A stretch of DNA of 43,578 nt, taken from the IMG/VR virus record IMGVR_UViG_3300044732_002014, positions 1 to 43,578 of that record. One strand, written 5' to 3'. Shown here in pieces: positions 9,329-17,512 of the stretch. Numbering within the stretch: the stretch's first letter is position 1; every line of letters begins with the position of its first letter. A program made the position numbers and the translations under genes. The DNA is from a virus. The notes beneath the pieces were generated by a model. It searched no databases. It worked only from the letters and a program-made list of their open reading frames with translations, and was not told where the DNA came from.

Positions 9329-9910
9329 ATGAGATTCATTAACGGTATACTTTTATCTTTTATTAGTGCCCTAACAGCCGCTGGCGGACTTATAGTCGAC
9401 GTCACCACCGGCGGGCAGGAACCCCCGAGTCCCGTGGGGACTATGGGCGAATACACAGAATACACAGAAAGTGGAAGAGACGTAATACTTGTTGATAAAA
9501 AAGACAGAGACATAAAGTCTCCGTATATTGCAGATTTTGATTACCCTAAAGACCCTAAAAAGAGATGTCCGATGTGGGAACCTCTTTTGCACGAAGCGGC
9601 GCTACTCCCGCTAGACGTTTTTTCTTACGTTGCTTGGCGAGAAAGTGGATGTAATCCAGCAGCGCAAAACGCGCGATGGGACAAGAATGGAAAGATGGTC
9701 TACGCGCTAAACAGCGACGGATCATATGACACTGGCTTGCTACAGATCAACTCTAGCTGGTTCTCTGTAACCAAGCTTGTGTGTGGAGAAGACGCTGTAA
9801 AAAATCGTATGCAAGGTCTTAAAGATCCAGTGTGTAACGTAAACGTTGCGCGCTACATCATGGTGCACAGTAAAGGCAAGCTAGGCAACTGGCGAATGTT
9901 CAGAAACTAA
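9329..9910 (+). CDS. Secreted lytic transglycosylase-like (SLT) protein
   Basis: 193 residues with an N-terminal hydrophobic signal (residues ~5-24). The C-terminal ~110 residues match the goose-lysozyme/SLT fold: catalytic Glu in YVAWRESGCNP (~104-113) and the family motif GLLQINSSWF (~148-157). Such enzymes cleave the MurNAc-GlcNAc bond of peptidoglycan; the signal suggests action outside the membrane, as a virion-associated or exported lysin. Good GAGGAG ribosome site. The stop overlaps the next start (TAATG). Opposite in strand to the endolysin cassette at 10.3-11.6 kb. Confidence 0.85.
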   Translation: MRFINGILLSFISALTAAGGLIVDVTTGGQEPPSPVGTMGEYTEYTESGRDVILVDKKDRDIKSPYIADFDYPKDPKKRCPMWEPLLHEAALLPLDVFSYVAWRESGCNPAAQNARWDKNGKMVYALNSDGSYDTGLLQINSSWFSVTKLVCGEDAVKNRMQGLKDPVCNVNVARYIMVHSKGKLGNWRMFRN

Positions 9911-10131
9911 TGCTGTACACTGAACAGATTCGGCTATTCAACACCCACGGCGATGTTTACTATGAGCGCTACGGTATGAGGTTGATGAAAGAATCATCGT
10001 TTCTTGACATTGCGACGCCGTTGATCAAGATGATCGAGGTTGAAGAAGATGTTGAAGCTTTGTTTGATACCGCTGTGTACCGCTGGTATCGATGGCTTGC
10101 AGAACCTGTAAGGGCTTTAGGTGTTTACTAG
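9910..10131 (+). CDS. Hypothetical protein coupled to SLT-like lysozyme
   Basis: 73 residues, start overlapping the lysozyme stop as TAATG. Acidic and aromatic-rich (FLDIATPLIKMIEVEEDVEA, VYRWYRWLAEP); no signal or membrane segment. Could be a partner or inhibitor of the lysozyme by position only. Confidence 0.65.
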   Translation: MLYTEQIRLFNTHGDVYYERYGMRLMKESSFLDIATPLIKMIEVEEDVEALFDTAVYRWYRWLAEPVRALGVY

Positions 10132-10140
10132 AGTGAGGTT

Positions 10141-10167
10141 GTCCGCCGTCACCTCCGAGCGGCGGAC
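10141..10167 (+). terminator. Hairpin terminator after lysozyme operon
   Basis: Perfect 8-bp stem GTCCGCCG/CGGCGGAC with a 11-base loop, nine bases after the stop at 10131. Followed by a C-rich, not T-rich, stretch. Confidence 0.55.
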
Positions 10168-10210
10168 GAACCCCCCTAAGGTAGCGCTTAGAATTTGTAA
10201 CGCGCTAGAG

Positions 10211-10235
10211 TTCAACTTTTCCGCCGCACCTATTG
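10211..10235 (+). repeat. Dispersed repeat copy 1 (TTCCGCnGCnnnTATTG)
   Basis: Contains TTTTCCGCCGCACCTATTG. One of four copies in 3.5 kb, all in the same orientation; this one is in the convergent intergenic region between the lysozyme operon and the small basic gene. Confidence 0.5.
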
Positions 10236-10302
10236 TCGAATCCTTTCTCTAAAGATACGACGATGTTGCTGTCATCTGCTCGTGTGTCACTTAAAAAGTT
10301 AG

Positions 10303-10500
10303 TTACTTGCTCTTCTTTTGGCTTGTCTTTGTTGGAGTTCGCAGGTCGTGCGTACGCAGTGGATGGCCTAGCGATAGTCGCTGGCGTTTGCGTCCTGCCT
10401 TTGGTCCGCTGACTGTCTCAACCTCGCCTGTTAGCGGGTTTGTTCGTGTTCGCTGTTGTGGGCCTTTAGCTCCACCACCGCCGCCTTTTTTCTTTCCCAT
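10303..10500 (-). CDS. Small very basic Gly/Lys-rich protein
   Basis: 65 residues from ATG 10500 (MGKKKGGGGGAKGPQ...), ending in a Lys/Arg-rich tail. An alternative ATG at 10533 would add 11 residues and overlap the holin-like gene; neither has a Shine-Dalgarno site, and I preferred the shorter start, eight bases after the upstream stop. Third gene of the endolysin cassette. Low complexity and charge suggest nucleic-acid or cell-wall polymer binding; function unknown. Confidence 0.6.
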   Translation of the reverse strand: MGKKKGGGGGAKGPQQRTRTNPLTGEVETVSGPKAGRKRQRLSLGHPLRTHDLRTPTKTSQKKSK

Positions 10501-10507
10501 GAAAGTA

Positions 10508-10759
10508 CTATAACTTTCCCGTAGCGTGGTCATTTATGTGCTGATCAAGCTTGGCCTCTGTACGAATCCCTGTCTCTTCAACACGGTCGATGGAGCGTCC
10601 TAAGGACTTGCCAAGTTGCTCGATCTTGTCTACAACAAAGTTGTGGTCTTGCTTGTTTTCGTCCCAACGCTTTTTACTTCCGCGTCGTTCATTTTCAAGA
10701 TATGCGACAGCAACAAGACCAAACGTGCCGATGAGAGAGACAATGATTTCGGTTGCCAT
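10508..10759 (-). CDS. Holin-like membrane protein
   Basis: 83 residues from ATG 10759, which overlaps the endolysin stop as TAATG. One N-terminal membrane segment (EIIVSLIGTFGLVAVAYL, residues ~4-21) followed by a charged helical tail (KRWDENKQ ... DRVEETGIRTEAKLDQH). Size, topology and position directly after the endolysin fit a class III-like holin or lysis regulator. The longer ATG at 10783 lies within the endolysin end and is less likely. Confidence 0.75.
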   Translation of the reverse strand: MATEIIVSLIGTFGLVAVAYLENERRGSKKRWDENKQDHNFVVDKIEQLGKSLGRSIDRVEETGIRTEAKLDQHINDHATGKL

Positions 10760-11577
10760 TATGCACCAAAGATCTTCTGCCACACCTTTGGACCGGCGAT
10801 CTCATCATTACCAAGTCCGTTAGAGTTCTTAAACGCCTTGACTGCTTTTCCAGTTGCTGCGTCGAATGTTCCAGTAACAGTGACACCAAGCTTTTCTTGA
10901 AGCGCCTTTACAGCATCGCCGGTTGCACCAACTGTGAGCGGCGCGCCTGGATACGCAGCAGCTTTTCCTGCCGCAGACGCAGCAGGTTTTGCTGCTGGTG
11001 CTGCAGCTGGAGCGCCAGCCGCTGGGGCTGTAACTCCGTTGGCGTCCATCCATGCTTTTACTGACGCAGGTGCATTGTCACCAGAGACGTAACGAAGGTG
11101 CCAAGGTTCTGATGGAACAACCTCCCACGAGAAACCAAATTCTTTTACGTTTGCAACCAACCAGTTGAGGCGCTTTGGCTCTGATGCTGAATGAACGTCA
11201 ACAGCCAAGCCGAGGTTATGCTGACTCTTGCCCGGTGTGGCGAGCATCGCCATTCCCTTCTTGAGGTACCAGGTCTTGCCTTCAAATGTCTTGGTGCTCT
11301 GGCCAGGGATAGCTTCAAGTTGGTAGCGCTGTAAGAATCCAGCCTTTTGACTGTCGTAGCTGCGATATGTATCGCCGGCGCTAGTAGGCTTTAGTTCAAC
11401 ACCTTCAGCTTTTGCTTTTTCAACCATCGCGGTCCATGCGCAGGCTGCGATCCAATGCATCTTTCCACCGCCAGCAACTGGCCTAAGCAGGTTGGCAGGA
11501 AGTTTACCTGGCTCGATACCTTTAAGGTCTTTTGGAAGAACCACAGGGACAATGTAATCCCAAGCAAGCTTACTCAT
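10759..11577 (-). CDS. Endolysin: VanY-type D,D-carboxypeptidase with peptidoglycan-binding domain
   Basis: 272 residues. Residues ~1-180 are a peptidase M15 (VanY) domain: SAGDTYRSYDSQ, the zinc motif SQHNLGLAVDVH (His and Asp ligands) and EPWHLRY (catalytic Glu and third ligand His). An Ala/Pro-rich linker (~188-210) joins a C-terminal peptidoglycan-binding domain 1 (LTVGATGDAVKALQEKLGV ... GPKVWQKIF). The enzyme would cut the stem peptide or cross-bridge of the host wall at lysis. AAGGAG lies seven bases before the ATG, and the holin-like gene follows by TAATG overlap. Confidence 0.92.
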   Translation of the reverse strand: MSKLAWDYIVPVVLPKDLKGIEPGKLPANLLRPVAGGGKMHWIAACAWTAMVEKAKAEGVELKPTSAGDTYRSYDSQKAGFLQRYQLEAIPGQSTKTFEGKTWYLKKGMAMLATPGKSQHNLGLAVDVHSASEPKRLNWLVANVKEFGFSWEVVPSEPWHLRYVSGDNAPASVKAWMDANGVTAPAAGAPAAAPAAKPAASAAGKAAAYPGAPLTVGATGDAVKALQEKLGVTVTGTFDAATGKAVKAFKNSNGLGNDEIAGPKVWQKIFGA

Positions 11578-11594
11578 GATCTACTCCTTAAAGC

Positions 11595-11618
11595 GTGAAT
11601 TTTCCGCTGCACCTATTG
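11595..11618 (+). repeat. Dispersed repeat copy 2
   Basis: GTGAATTTTCCGCTGCACC then TATTG, 18 bases upstream of the endolysin start and inside its predicted leader. Confidence 0.5.
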
Positions 11619-11640
11619 CAAACGAATTAGTCTTGCTTTA

Positions 11641-11646
11641 ATCTTA
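11641..11646 (-). promoter_or_regulatory. -10 box for endolysin cassette
   Basis: GTAAGAT on the minus strand (box TAAGAT), giving a ~57-base leader that contains repeat copy 2 and the AAGGAG site. Confidence 0.45.
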
Positions 11647-11699
11647 CTACAATTCGGAGGGGGATCATTATTGCAAAAAGGATGAATCCGAGTATGGCC

Positions 11700-12551
11700 C
11701 TAAGCATTGTAGACCTCGTGCATGTGCTGGATACTGGCGTCTGTATAGCGATGTGGCATGCCAAGAGGTAGAAATGGAGACGAGAAAACTGCTGTCTTAA
11801 TGACGCCACCCACGCAATCTTTTGGTAGTTCTGTGCGAACAAGCACCCGCTTAAGCCAGCGATCTGTGCCGTCGTATCTTGGGGTAAATGGTTTACGACC
11901 GTGGATTGTTGTCTTGTTATTTATCACGAGCGCGTCGCCGGTGTTGAGTACAACCTCGCGTGTGCATAGTGGAATGACAGATGTAAGTTCGTCAAGTGCA
12001 GCCTGGGCGATATCATCTGTGCCGCGCATGACAGATGCGTCGTATTTAAGTTGTGGATTTGCAGTTGAGCCGGAGATGATCGACGTAAGAACTTCTTGAT
12101 CTTCCTCGCCTTCTGTTCTAAAGCTAAGATCTACAGTTGTAATAAACCGAGGTTGACGAAGAATACTCTGCGCCTTTGTTGATAGATGCTCAATGATGTC
12201 GGTGATATCTGCATACGTCGTTGCAGCTGCCGGATCTCCGCGTACACAGTAGAGGATCAGATAGTCAGGTAGATACGGATGAAACGCCGTCTCTGTGTGA
12301 AGATACAACTCTGTCTTTGACGATGATGAGATCTGCTCATTTTCAGTTGACTTGATCGGGAACAGGTTCTGAACAAGACGACCGTTTTGTTCTTGCACAT
12401 AACCGATTGGAGTTCCGTACTTACACGCAAGTGAGATGACAAGATCATCGATCTTTCGCGTCGTGGGTACATCTTTCTTAGCCGTAGGTGTTGCCGGGGC
12501 AACTATCTTTGGTTCAGTCGTGAACGAGCGAATGACGTGAGATGTGACCAT
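11700..12551 (-). CDS. TauD/clavaminate-synthase-like 2OG-Fe(II) oxygenase
   Basis: 283 residues from ATG 12551. Iron-binding HxD/E motif in LYLHTETAFHPYLPD (His-Thr-Glu), distal His in NNKTTIHGRKPF and the 2-oxoglutarate Arg in DRWLKRVLV. This layout is that of the asparagine oxygenase / arginine hydroxylase branch of the TauD superfamily (clavaminate synthase-like), which hydroxylate free or carrier-bound amino acids. The phage substrate is unknown. A TTG at 12617 would lengthen the protein by 22 residues across the divergent promoter and repeat, so I rejected it. No Shine-Dalgarno site before the ATG. Confidence 0.87.
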   Translation of the reverse strand: MVTSHVIRSFTTEPKIVAPATPTAKKDVPTTRKIDDLVISLACKYGTPIGYVQEQNGRLVQNLFPIKSTENEQISSSSKTELYLHTETAFHPYLPDYLILYCVRGDPAAATTYADITDIIEHLSTKAQSILRQPRFITTVDLSFRTEGEEDQEVLTSIISGSTANPQLKYDASVMRGTDDIAQAALDELTSVIPLCTREVVLNTGDALVINNKTTIHGRKPFTPRYDGTDRWLKRVLVRTELPKDCVGGVIKTAVFSSPFLPLGMPHRYTDASIQHMHEVYNA

Positions 12552-12565
12552 ATCGTGGGATTTAC

Positions 12566-12571
12566 TATAAT
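12566..12571 (+). promoter_or_regulatory. -10 box in divergent oxygenase/methyltransferase promoter
   Basis: TATAAT, 27 bases before the methyltransferase ATG. On the minus strand the same bases give TATTAT/TATAGT for the oxygenase, so the element may work both ways. Confidence 0.45.
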
Positions 12572-12574
12572 ACT

Positions 12575-12598
12575 GTGAATCTTCCGCTGCAGGTATTG
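12575..12598 (+). repeat. Dispersed repeat copy 3
   Basis: GTGAATCTTCCGCTGCAGG then TATTG, ending at the base before the methyltransferase ATG, within the divergent promoter. Confidence 0.5.
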
Positions 12599-13402
12599 AT
12601 GGAGTATGATAAGACAATGAGATCAGAGCCGTATCTAAGAGTAAGTGAACAGGTCAAGAAGGTTGTTAGGCCGTTACTTCATGGTGGAGATGAGTATCAT
12701 CGTGGGCACGAGGCACGTCTAGCCCGCACGATTCAGTTGATCGTCGATCTGAATCCTAAGGGAAGACTGCTCGAGATAGGCACAACCGGCGTCATTCCAT
12801 ATGCGCTTAAGCAGCTACTGCCTGATCTTGAGGTCGTTGTTACACACTTTGACAAGTCACGACCAACAGACGCAAAGGTTCAGTGGACAGTCAACGGAGA
12901 AAAGTTCAAACTGCGCACTCTTGCGATAGATTTAGAAAATGAATCCATACCTGTTGATGATGGCTTTTTTGATGTTGTGCTCTGTGGCGAGGTCATTGAG
13001 CACATGGAGATTGATCCCATGTACATGCTCGGCGAGGTCAACCGCGTCACAAAAGATTCGGGAAAGCTTGTAGTAACCACGCCCAATGTTCTTAGCTCGC
13101 GTGGACTAAACAAGATCATCAACGGAATTGAGCCGTACTTCTACATGCAGTATCACAAGACCAGAGAGCTGCATCGCCATAACTACGAGTACACCGTTCC
13201 GTCACTTGCAGCAATGCTAAAGGCCGCTGGGTTTTTAGGGCGTATCTGGACAGAAGACTTATTTGAAGACGGGATAAGCAGCGCCGTTGACAAACTTCGT
13301 CTGGCGGGCGTAAACGTGACGAACGTCGGAGACAACATCTTGGCGGTTGTCGAGAAGACGGGACCTGTGAAAGATCGGCATCCAGTTGGATTCTACGTTT
13401 GA
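12599..13402 (+). CDS. Class I SAM-dependent methyltransferase
   Basis: 267 residues. The Rossmann-fold SAM motif I is LLEIGTTGVIPY (~50-61), motif II-like VVVTHFDKS, and motif IV FDVVLCGEVIEHME (~113-126), which matches the Methyltransf_11/23 small-molecule or glycan methyltransferases rather than DNA methylases (no NPPY or PC motif). Followed by GH130-like and other carbohydrate genes, so a sugar or glycopeptide substrate is plausible (inference). ATG 12599 preferred over GTG 12575, which lies in the repeat; AGG seven bases upstream. Confidence 0.87.
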   Translation: MEYDKTMRSEPYLRVSEQVKKVVRPLLHGGDEYHRGHEARLARTIQLIVDLNPKGRLLEIGTTGVIPYALKQLLPDLEVVVTHFDKSRPTDAKVQWTVNGEKFKLRTLAIDLENESIPVDDGFFDVVLCGEVIEHMEIDPMYMLGEVNRVTKDSGKLVVTTPNVLSSRGLNKIINGIEPYFYMQYHKTRELHRHNYEYTVPSLAAMLKAAGFLGRIWTEDLFEDGISSAVDKLRLAGVNVTNVGDNILAVVEKTGPVKDRHPVGFYV

Positions 13403-14330
13403 AGAACTTGGTGGACGAAACCAGTATCTTCGTCGACTTGTAGATCGAGAAAGTAAGCTGTGGTCTGCGTTCAATCCGTCGATCGCCGTTGATAACAAAG
13501 GCAACTACTCTGTTGCAATTCGTTCAAGTAACTACGTCATTCTTGAGCACGGTGAGTTGAGTGTTACGACCGGAGACAAGATCACCAATCATGTGTGGTT
13601 TGCTGACCTTGATGACGAGCTAAAGATCAAAGAAGAGTCATTACGCAAACTGAATTTTTCCGCGGCGGCTATTGATAAAGACATAAAAGTAGTCAGAGGA
13701 GTCGAAGACCCTAAGCTTATGTGGAGGGGAGGTTGGGTGTTCATGGGTGTGTTCCTGGAGAGGGACGTGCCCGTTGCGCGGAACTGTGTTTGCTACGTTG
13801 ACAAGAACGCGATGAACGTTACAAAGGTAGAACTTATACCAGGGATTGAGACGCGCAGACCAGAAAAGAACTGGATGACGTGCGCAAAACAACCAACAAA
13901 CTTTGACTACGTGTACGACGGAAACGGAGTTGTCATAGGCGATCGTGTGATTCACCGTCTGCGCGACAACAAACTTCTTAACAAGCTACGAGGTAACGGA
14001 CAGTTGCTTGAATACAACAACGGAACGTACCTAGGGCTGATGCACTCTCTTGAGATAACTAAGCAGACAAAGTTTTCGCAGACCAGATTCGCAATGCTCA
14101 ACCACGTCTTAAAACGATACTCGCATTACTTTGTTCGCTTTGATGAAGACGGGTGGATCATTGAGATCAGTAAGCCATTTTGCTTTCAAGGACCTGGGAT
14201 TGAGTTTGCAAACGGGATAGTAGAACGAGGCGATGAGTACGTTATTTCGTATGGAAAAGAAGATATATCATCACATCTGGGGGTAATTAGCAAGAAAGTT
14301 GTTGGTCAATTGATGGAATCCGTCGACTGA
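13386..14330 (+). CDS. GH130-like beta-propeller glycosidase/phosphorylase
   Basis: 314 residues. Blades of a five-bladed beta-propeller are suggested by FNPSIAV (~29-35), GVEDPKLMW (~106-114, conserved EDP), GQLLEYNNGTYLGLMH and the closing GPGIEFANGIV ... YVISYGKEDISSHLGVI, which is the GH130/GH43-like signature. GH130 enzymes phosphorolyse or hydrolyse beta-mannosides; here the exact activity is uncertain. The only start in frame before the homology is TTG 13386, overlapping the methyltransferase end by 17 bases. Repeat copy 4 lies inside this gene. Confidence 0.75.
   Translation: MDSTFEELGGRNQYLRRLVDRESKLWSAFNPSIAVDNKGNYSVAIRSSNYVILEHGELSVTTGDKITNHVWFADLDDELKIKEESLRKLNFSAAAIDKDIKVVRGVEDPKLMWRGGWVFMGVFLERDVPVARNCVCYVDKNAMNVTKVELIPGIETRRPEKNWMTCAKQPTNFDYVYDGNGVVIGDRVIHRLRDNKLLNKLRGNGQLLEYNNGTYLGLMHSLEITKQTKFSQTRFAMLNHVLKRYSHYFVRFDEDGWIIEISKPFCFQGPGIEFANGIVERGDEYVISYGKEDISSHLGVISKKVVGQLMESVD
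13650..13674 (+). repeat. Dispersed repeat copy 4 (intragenic)
   Basis: CTGAATTTTTCCGCGGCGGC then TATTG, inside the GH130-like gene and read as LNFSAAAI. More divergent than the other three; it could be chance. Confidence 0.3.
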
Positions 14331-14335
14331 GGTTT

Positions 14336-14341
14336 TAGAAT
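14336..14341 (+). promoter_or_regulatory. -10 box for leaderless Nei gene
   Basis: TAGAAT with six bases before the ATG at 14348 and no Shine-Dalgarno site; preceded by ACTGAGG, which resembles the right-arm promoter element. Confidence 0.5.
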
Positions 14342-14347
14342 GGCTAC

Positions 14348-15145
14348 ATGCCAGAAGGACACAGTATAAGACACCTAGCGACGGTTCACTCGTATGGGTT
14401 CCTAGGAACCACTGTTCAAGCCACCAGCCCACAAGGTAGGTTCGCCGAAGGCGCCGCGCTGATCAACAATCGAGTAATGACAGACGTGACGTGTAAAGGT
14501 AAGCACCTATTCTTTCACTTTGATGACGACATTGTTCATATCCACCTTGGGCTGTATGGTTGGTTTACAACACGAAAGAACAAGGGTCAGGCGATAAAAG
14601 ACAGCGCGAGACTGCGAATCACGAATGACGAGTACATGTCAGATCTTGTTGGACCTACCGCATGTGAGATCTTTGATAAGCAAAAGTATATTGCAAAGAT
14701 CAATAGTCTCGGCCCAGACCCGCTTTGGGACACTGCAGATCCAGAAGAAGCTTGGAATAAGATCACAAAGAGCAAGAAGACAGTAGGTCAGCTGCTGATG
14801 GATCAATCTGTCATTGCTGGTATTGGAAATGTCTATCGCGCAGAGCTTCTATTCCTCTCTAATCAGTCTCCATTTACTCCAGGTAAAGAACTACAACGTG
14901 ACAAGTTTGATTCACTCTGGCGTGACTCAGTGCGTCTCCTGAAGGTTGGCGCAGAAGACGGTAAGATCAAGACTGTGACTGATGGTCACCTAACAGATGA
15001 TGAGGTAAAACTTCATGGTTGTGCACAGACTAGTTATGTCTATAAGCGCACTGGGAGTCCTTGTCGTGTCTGTGCAGACGTTGTTCAAGCAGACGATATG
15101 GGCGGACGCACACTTTACTGGTGTCCGAGTTGTCAATCGTCTTAG
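14348..15145 (+). CDS. nei: Formamidopyrimidine/endonuclease VIII DNA glycosylase (Nei2-like)
   Basis: 265 residues. Begins MPEGHSIRHLA with the catalytic Pro2 and Glu3 that open all Fpg/Nei enzymes; KHLFFHF carries the conserved Lys; VIAGIGNVYRAELLF is the helix-two-turn-helix; the C-terminal zinc finger uses CRVC and CPSC (SPCRVCADVV ... YWCPSCQSS). The MPEGH start is that of the actinobacterial Nei2 group. It removes oxidised bases and nicks the abasic strand, so it should repair phage or host DNA. Start probably leaderless. Complete and intact. Confidence 0.93.
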   Translation: MPEGHSIRHLATVHSYGFLGTTVQATSPQGRFAEGAALINNRVMTDVTCKGKHLFFHFDDDIVHIHLGLYGWFTTRKNKGQAIKDSARLRITNDEYMSDLVGPTACEIFDKQKYIAKINSLGPDPLWDTADPEEAWNKITKSKKTVGQLLMDQSVIAGIGNVYRAELLFLSNQSPFTPGKELQRDKFDSLWRDSVRLLKVGAEDGKIKTVTDGHLTDDEVKLHGCAQTSYVYKRTGSPCRVCADVVQADDMGGRTLYWCPSCQSS

Positions 15146-15169
15146 CAAGTACTCAAGGACGTAGGCACA

Positions 15170-15382
15170 TTGAGCGATCTAAAGTATCATACGCAGTCTG
15201 TACATAGTGACGGAGATCACGACAAGTTTGCACACTATGTAGAGAAGGAAGAGATCACAAAAGCATTTGTCGAAGGTACACCTGTTATTGCACTTTGTGG
15301 AAAGATCTGGGTGCCAACTCGAGATCCTGAAGGCTTTTCTGTCTGTCCAAAATGCAAGGAAATCTTCAGTCAATTATCTTAG
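15170..15382 (+). CDS. DUF3039-like zinc-ribbon protein
   Basis: 70 residues from TTG 15170 (GTAGG six bases upstream). The pattern HYVEKEEITKAF, VIALCGKIWVPTRDP and VCPKCKEIF is that of DUF3039, a small family almost confined to actinobacteria and their phages. The three cysteines (C43, C59, C62) suggest a zinc site. Function unknown. Confidence 0.82.
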   Translation: MSDLKYHTQSVHSDGDHDKFAHYVEKEEITKAFVEGTPVIALCGKIWVPTRDPEGFSVCPKCKEIFSQLS

Positions 15383-15398
15383 TCTGACGCACGCCAAG

Positions 15399-15404
15399 TA
15401 TAAT
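15399..15404 (+). promoter_or_regulatory. -10 box for ribonucleotide reductase gene
   Basis: AAGTATAAT (box TATAAT), 45 bases before the GTG start, the same AAGTATAAT end as several right-arm elements. Confidence 0.5.
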
Positions 15405-15448
15405 TCTCTAATCGTTGTTTTCCTACAATTCACAAAAGAGGTCTTCCT

Positions 15449-17512
15449 GTGTCATCTATTTTTTCTTTCCGTATTAGCGATGAGTTTGTTGCAGGATATA
15501 GGGATAAGAAATCTCCGTTTGGATATGCTGATGCCGCTGGAAACTCTGTAGGAGAGATCACATTCCTTCGCACATACTCTCGTCTAAAAGAAGACGGGAT
15601 GAAAGAAACATGGGTTGACGTGTGTGAGCGCGTGATCAACGGTATGTATTCGTTGCAGAAGGATCATTGCAAGTCAAGCCGTCTTCCGTGGAACGACGCC
15701 CGTGCGCAGGCAAGTGCAAAAGAAGCATTTGATCGTCTGTTCAACCTCAAGTGGACACCACCAGGACGTGGCCTTTGGGTTATGGGCACGCCACTTGTAA
15801 ACGTCCAGCGCAACTCTGCAGCATTGCAAAACTGCGCGTTCGTGTCAACAGCAGAGATGACAAAGAACAATCCGTCACGTCCGTTTGCGTTTCTTATGGA
15901 GGCGTCGATGTTGGGTGTTGGCGTTGGCTTTGATGACAAAGGCGCTGACAAAGACTTCACGATCTATAAGCCAAAGATGAGTTTGGATCCTGCTGACACT
16001 GTTCGATACCAGATCCCAGATACACGTGAAGGCTGGGTTGAGTCTGTTGCGATGCAGATCAACTCGTACCTCAAGGCTGACCAGCCGTTCTGCGAGTTTG
16101 ACTACTCGCTGATCCGCAAGGCCGGTGAACCGATCAAGATGTTTGGTGGAACAGCCGCCGGCCCAGAGCCACTGCAGAAGTTACACAAGCATATCTTTAA
16201 CTTGTTTACCGGACGTGAAGGTCAGAAGCTTACCCGTAAAGATATTGCTGACATCGGCAACCTAATCGGTGTCTGCGTTGTCTCCGGAAACGTTCGCCGT
16301 TCAGCGGAGTTGTTGATCGGTCGAATTGACGACCAAGACTTCTTAAACTTGAAGAACGCTGAGATCTATCCAGAGCGTAACTCATACGATCCAACAAATC
16401 CAGGTTGGGGCTGGATGTCAAACAACTCGGTTGAGACATCTGTAGGTACTGACCTGTCACCGATCATTGACGGAATTGCGCGTAACGGAGAACCTGGAGT
16501 TATCTGGATGGACATGTCGCGCAAGTACGGACGTCTTGCTGATCCAGCAAACAACAAAGACTGGCGTGTTGCTGGATATAACCCATGTGCAGAACAGTCA
16601 CTTGAGTCGTATGAATGCTGCACATTGGTTGAAACCTACCTAGGTCGACATGAAAGTCTGGAAGACTTTAAGCGTACGTTGAAGTTTGCGTATCTATACG
16701 CAAAGACCGTTACTCTGCTTCCTACGCACTGGGAAGAGACAAACGCAATCATGCAGCGTAACCGTCGCATCGGAACCTCGATGTCAGGTGTTGCTGACTT
16801 TGCAGACGTAAACGGAATGCCAAAGCTTCGCGAGTGGATGGACAGTGGATACGCAGTTATCCGCGAGTACGACAACATCTACTCTGAGTGGTTGGGCATT
16901 CGCGAGTCAATCAAGATGACAACCGTCAAGCCTTCTGGCACCGTGTCAATTCTTGCCGGCGAGTCGCCAGGAGTTCACTGGACACCAGGCGGTAAGTTCT
17001 TCAATCGCGCAATTCGATTCTCAAACGATGATCCGATGTTGCCGCTATTCAAGATGGCGAACTACCGCGTTGAGCCAGCGTCAGAGTCGCCAAAGACAAC
17101 GTCCGTTGTGTTCTTTCCGATCAAGTCCAAGGCTGCTCGTGCAGAGCGTGACGTAACGATCTTTGAGAAGATGTCGCTCGCCGCGACAGCGCAACGCTAC
17201 TGGTCTGATAACTCTGTATCCGTCACGATATCATTCAATGCTGAAACGGAGGCAGAGCATGTTGGAACGGTATTGCACATGTACGACGGGCAGCTTAAGA
17301 CGGTGTCGTTCTTGCCGAGTGGCAACGAGACATATCCGCAGATGCCATATACTCAGATTACTGAAGAGGAGTATGTAACCGCCACGATGTCATTGTTCCC
17401 GATCGACTTCTCAGGAATCTATGCAGGTATGGCCGCTGATGCAATTGGCGAAGCTTATTGCACAACTGACGCCTGTGAGATCAAGTTTGTGAAGGATAAT
17501 ATAAAGAAGTGA
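15449..17512 (+). CDS. nrdJ: Adenosylcobalamin-dependent (class II) ribonucleotide reductase
   Basis: 687 residues, monomeric RTPR type as in Lactobacillus leichmannii. Visible: TYSRLKEDG near the N-terminus, NCAFVST (Cys ~129, one half of the active disulphide), GNVRRSAELLIG (~281-292), NPCAEQ (Cys ~380, thiyl radical residue) with ECC eleven to twelve residues later (other half of the disulphide), GTSMSG, KPSGTVSILAG, and a C-terminal CTTDAC pair (C671, C676) that reloads the disulphide from thioredoxin. It makes deoxynucleotides for phage replication using vitamin B12. GTG start with AGAGG eight bases upstream. Confidence 0.95.
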   Translation: MSSIFSFRISDEFVAGYRDKKSPFGYADAAGNSVGEITFLRTYSRLKEDGMKETWVDVCERVINGMYSLQKDHCKSSRLPWNDARAQASAKEAFDRLFNLKWTPPGRGLWVMGTPLVNVQRNSAALQNCAFVSTAEMTKNNPSRPFAFLMEASMLGVGVGFDDKGADKDFTIYKPKMSLDPADTVRYQIPDTREGWVESVAMQINSYLKADQPFCEFDYSLIRKAGEPIKMFGGTAAGPEPLQKLHKHIFNLFTGREGQKLTRKDIADIGNLIGVCVVSGNVRRSAELLIGRIDDQDFLNLKNAEIYPERNSYDPTNPGWGWMSNNSVETSVGTDLSPIIDGIARNGEPGVIWMDMSRKYGRLADPANNKDWRVAGYNPCAEQSLESYECCTLVETYLGRHESLEDFKRTLKFAYLYAKTVTLLPTHWEETNAIMQRNRRIGTSMSGVADFADVNGMPKLREWMDSGYAVIREYDNIYSEWLGIRESIKMTTVKPSGTVSILAGESPGVHWTPGGKFFNRAIRFSNDDPMLPLFKMANYRVEPASESPKTTSVVFFPIKSKAARAERDVTIFEKMSLAATAQRYWSDNSVSVTISFNAETEAEHVGTVLHMYDGQLKTVSFLPSGNETYPQMPYTQITEEEYVTATMSLFPIDFSGIYAGMAADAIGEAYCTTDACEIKFVKDNIKK

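Noticed and set aside
12552-12617. TTG 12617 as start of the TauD-like oxygenase
   Set aside because: It would cross the divergent promoter and repeat copy 3; the extra residues lack family similarity and there is no ribosome site.
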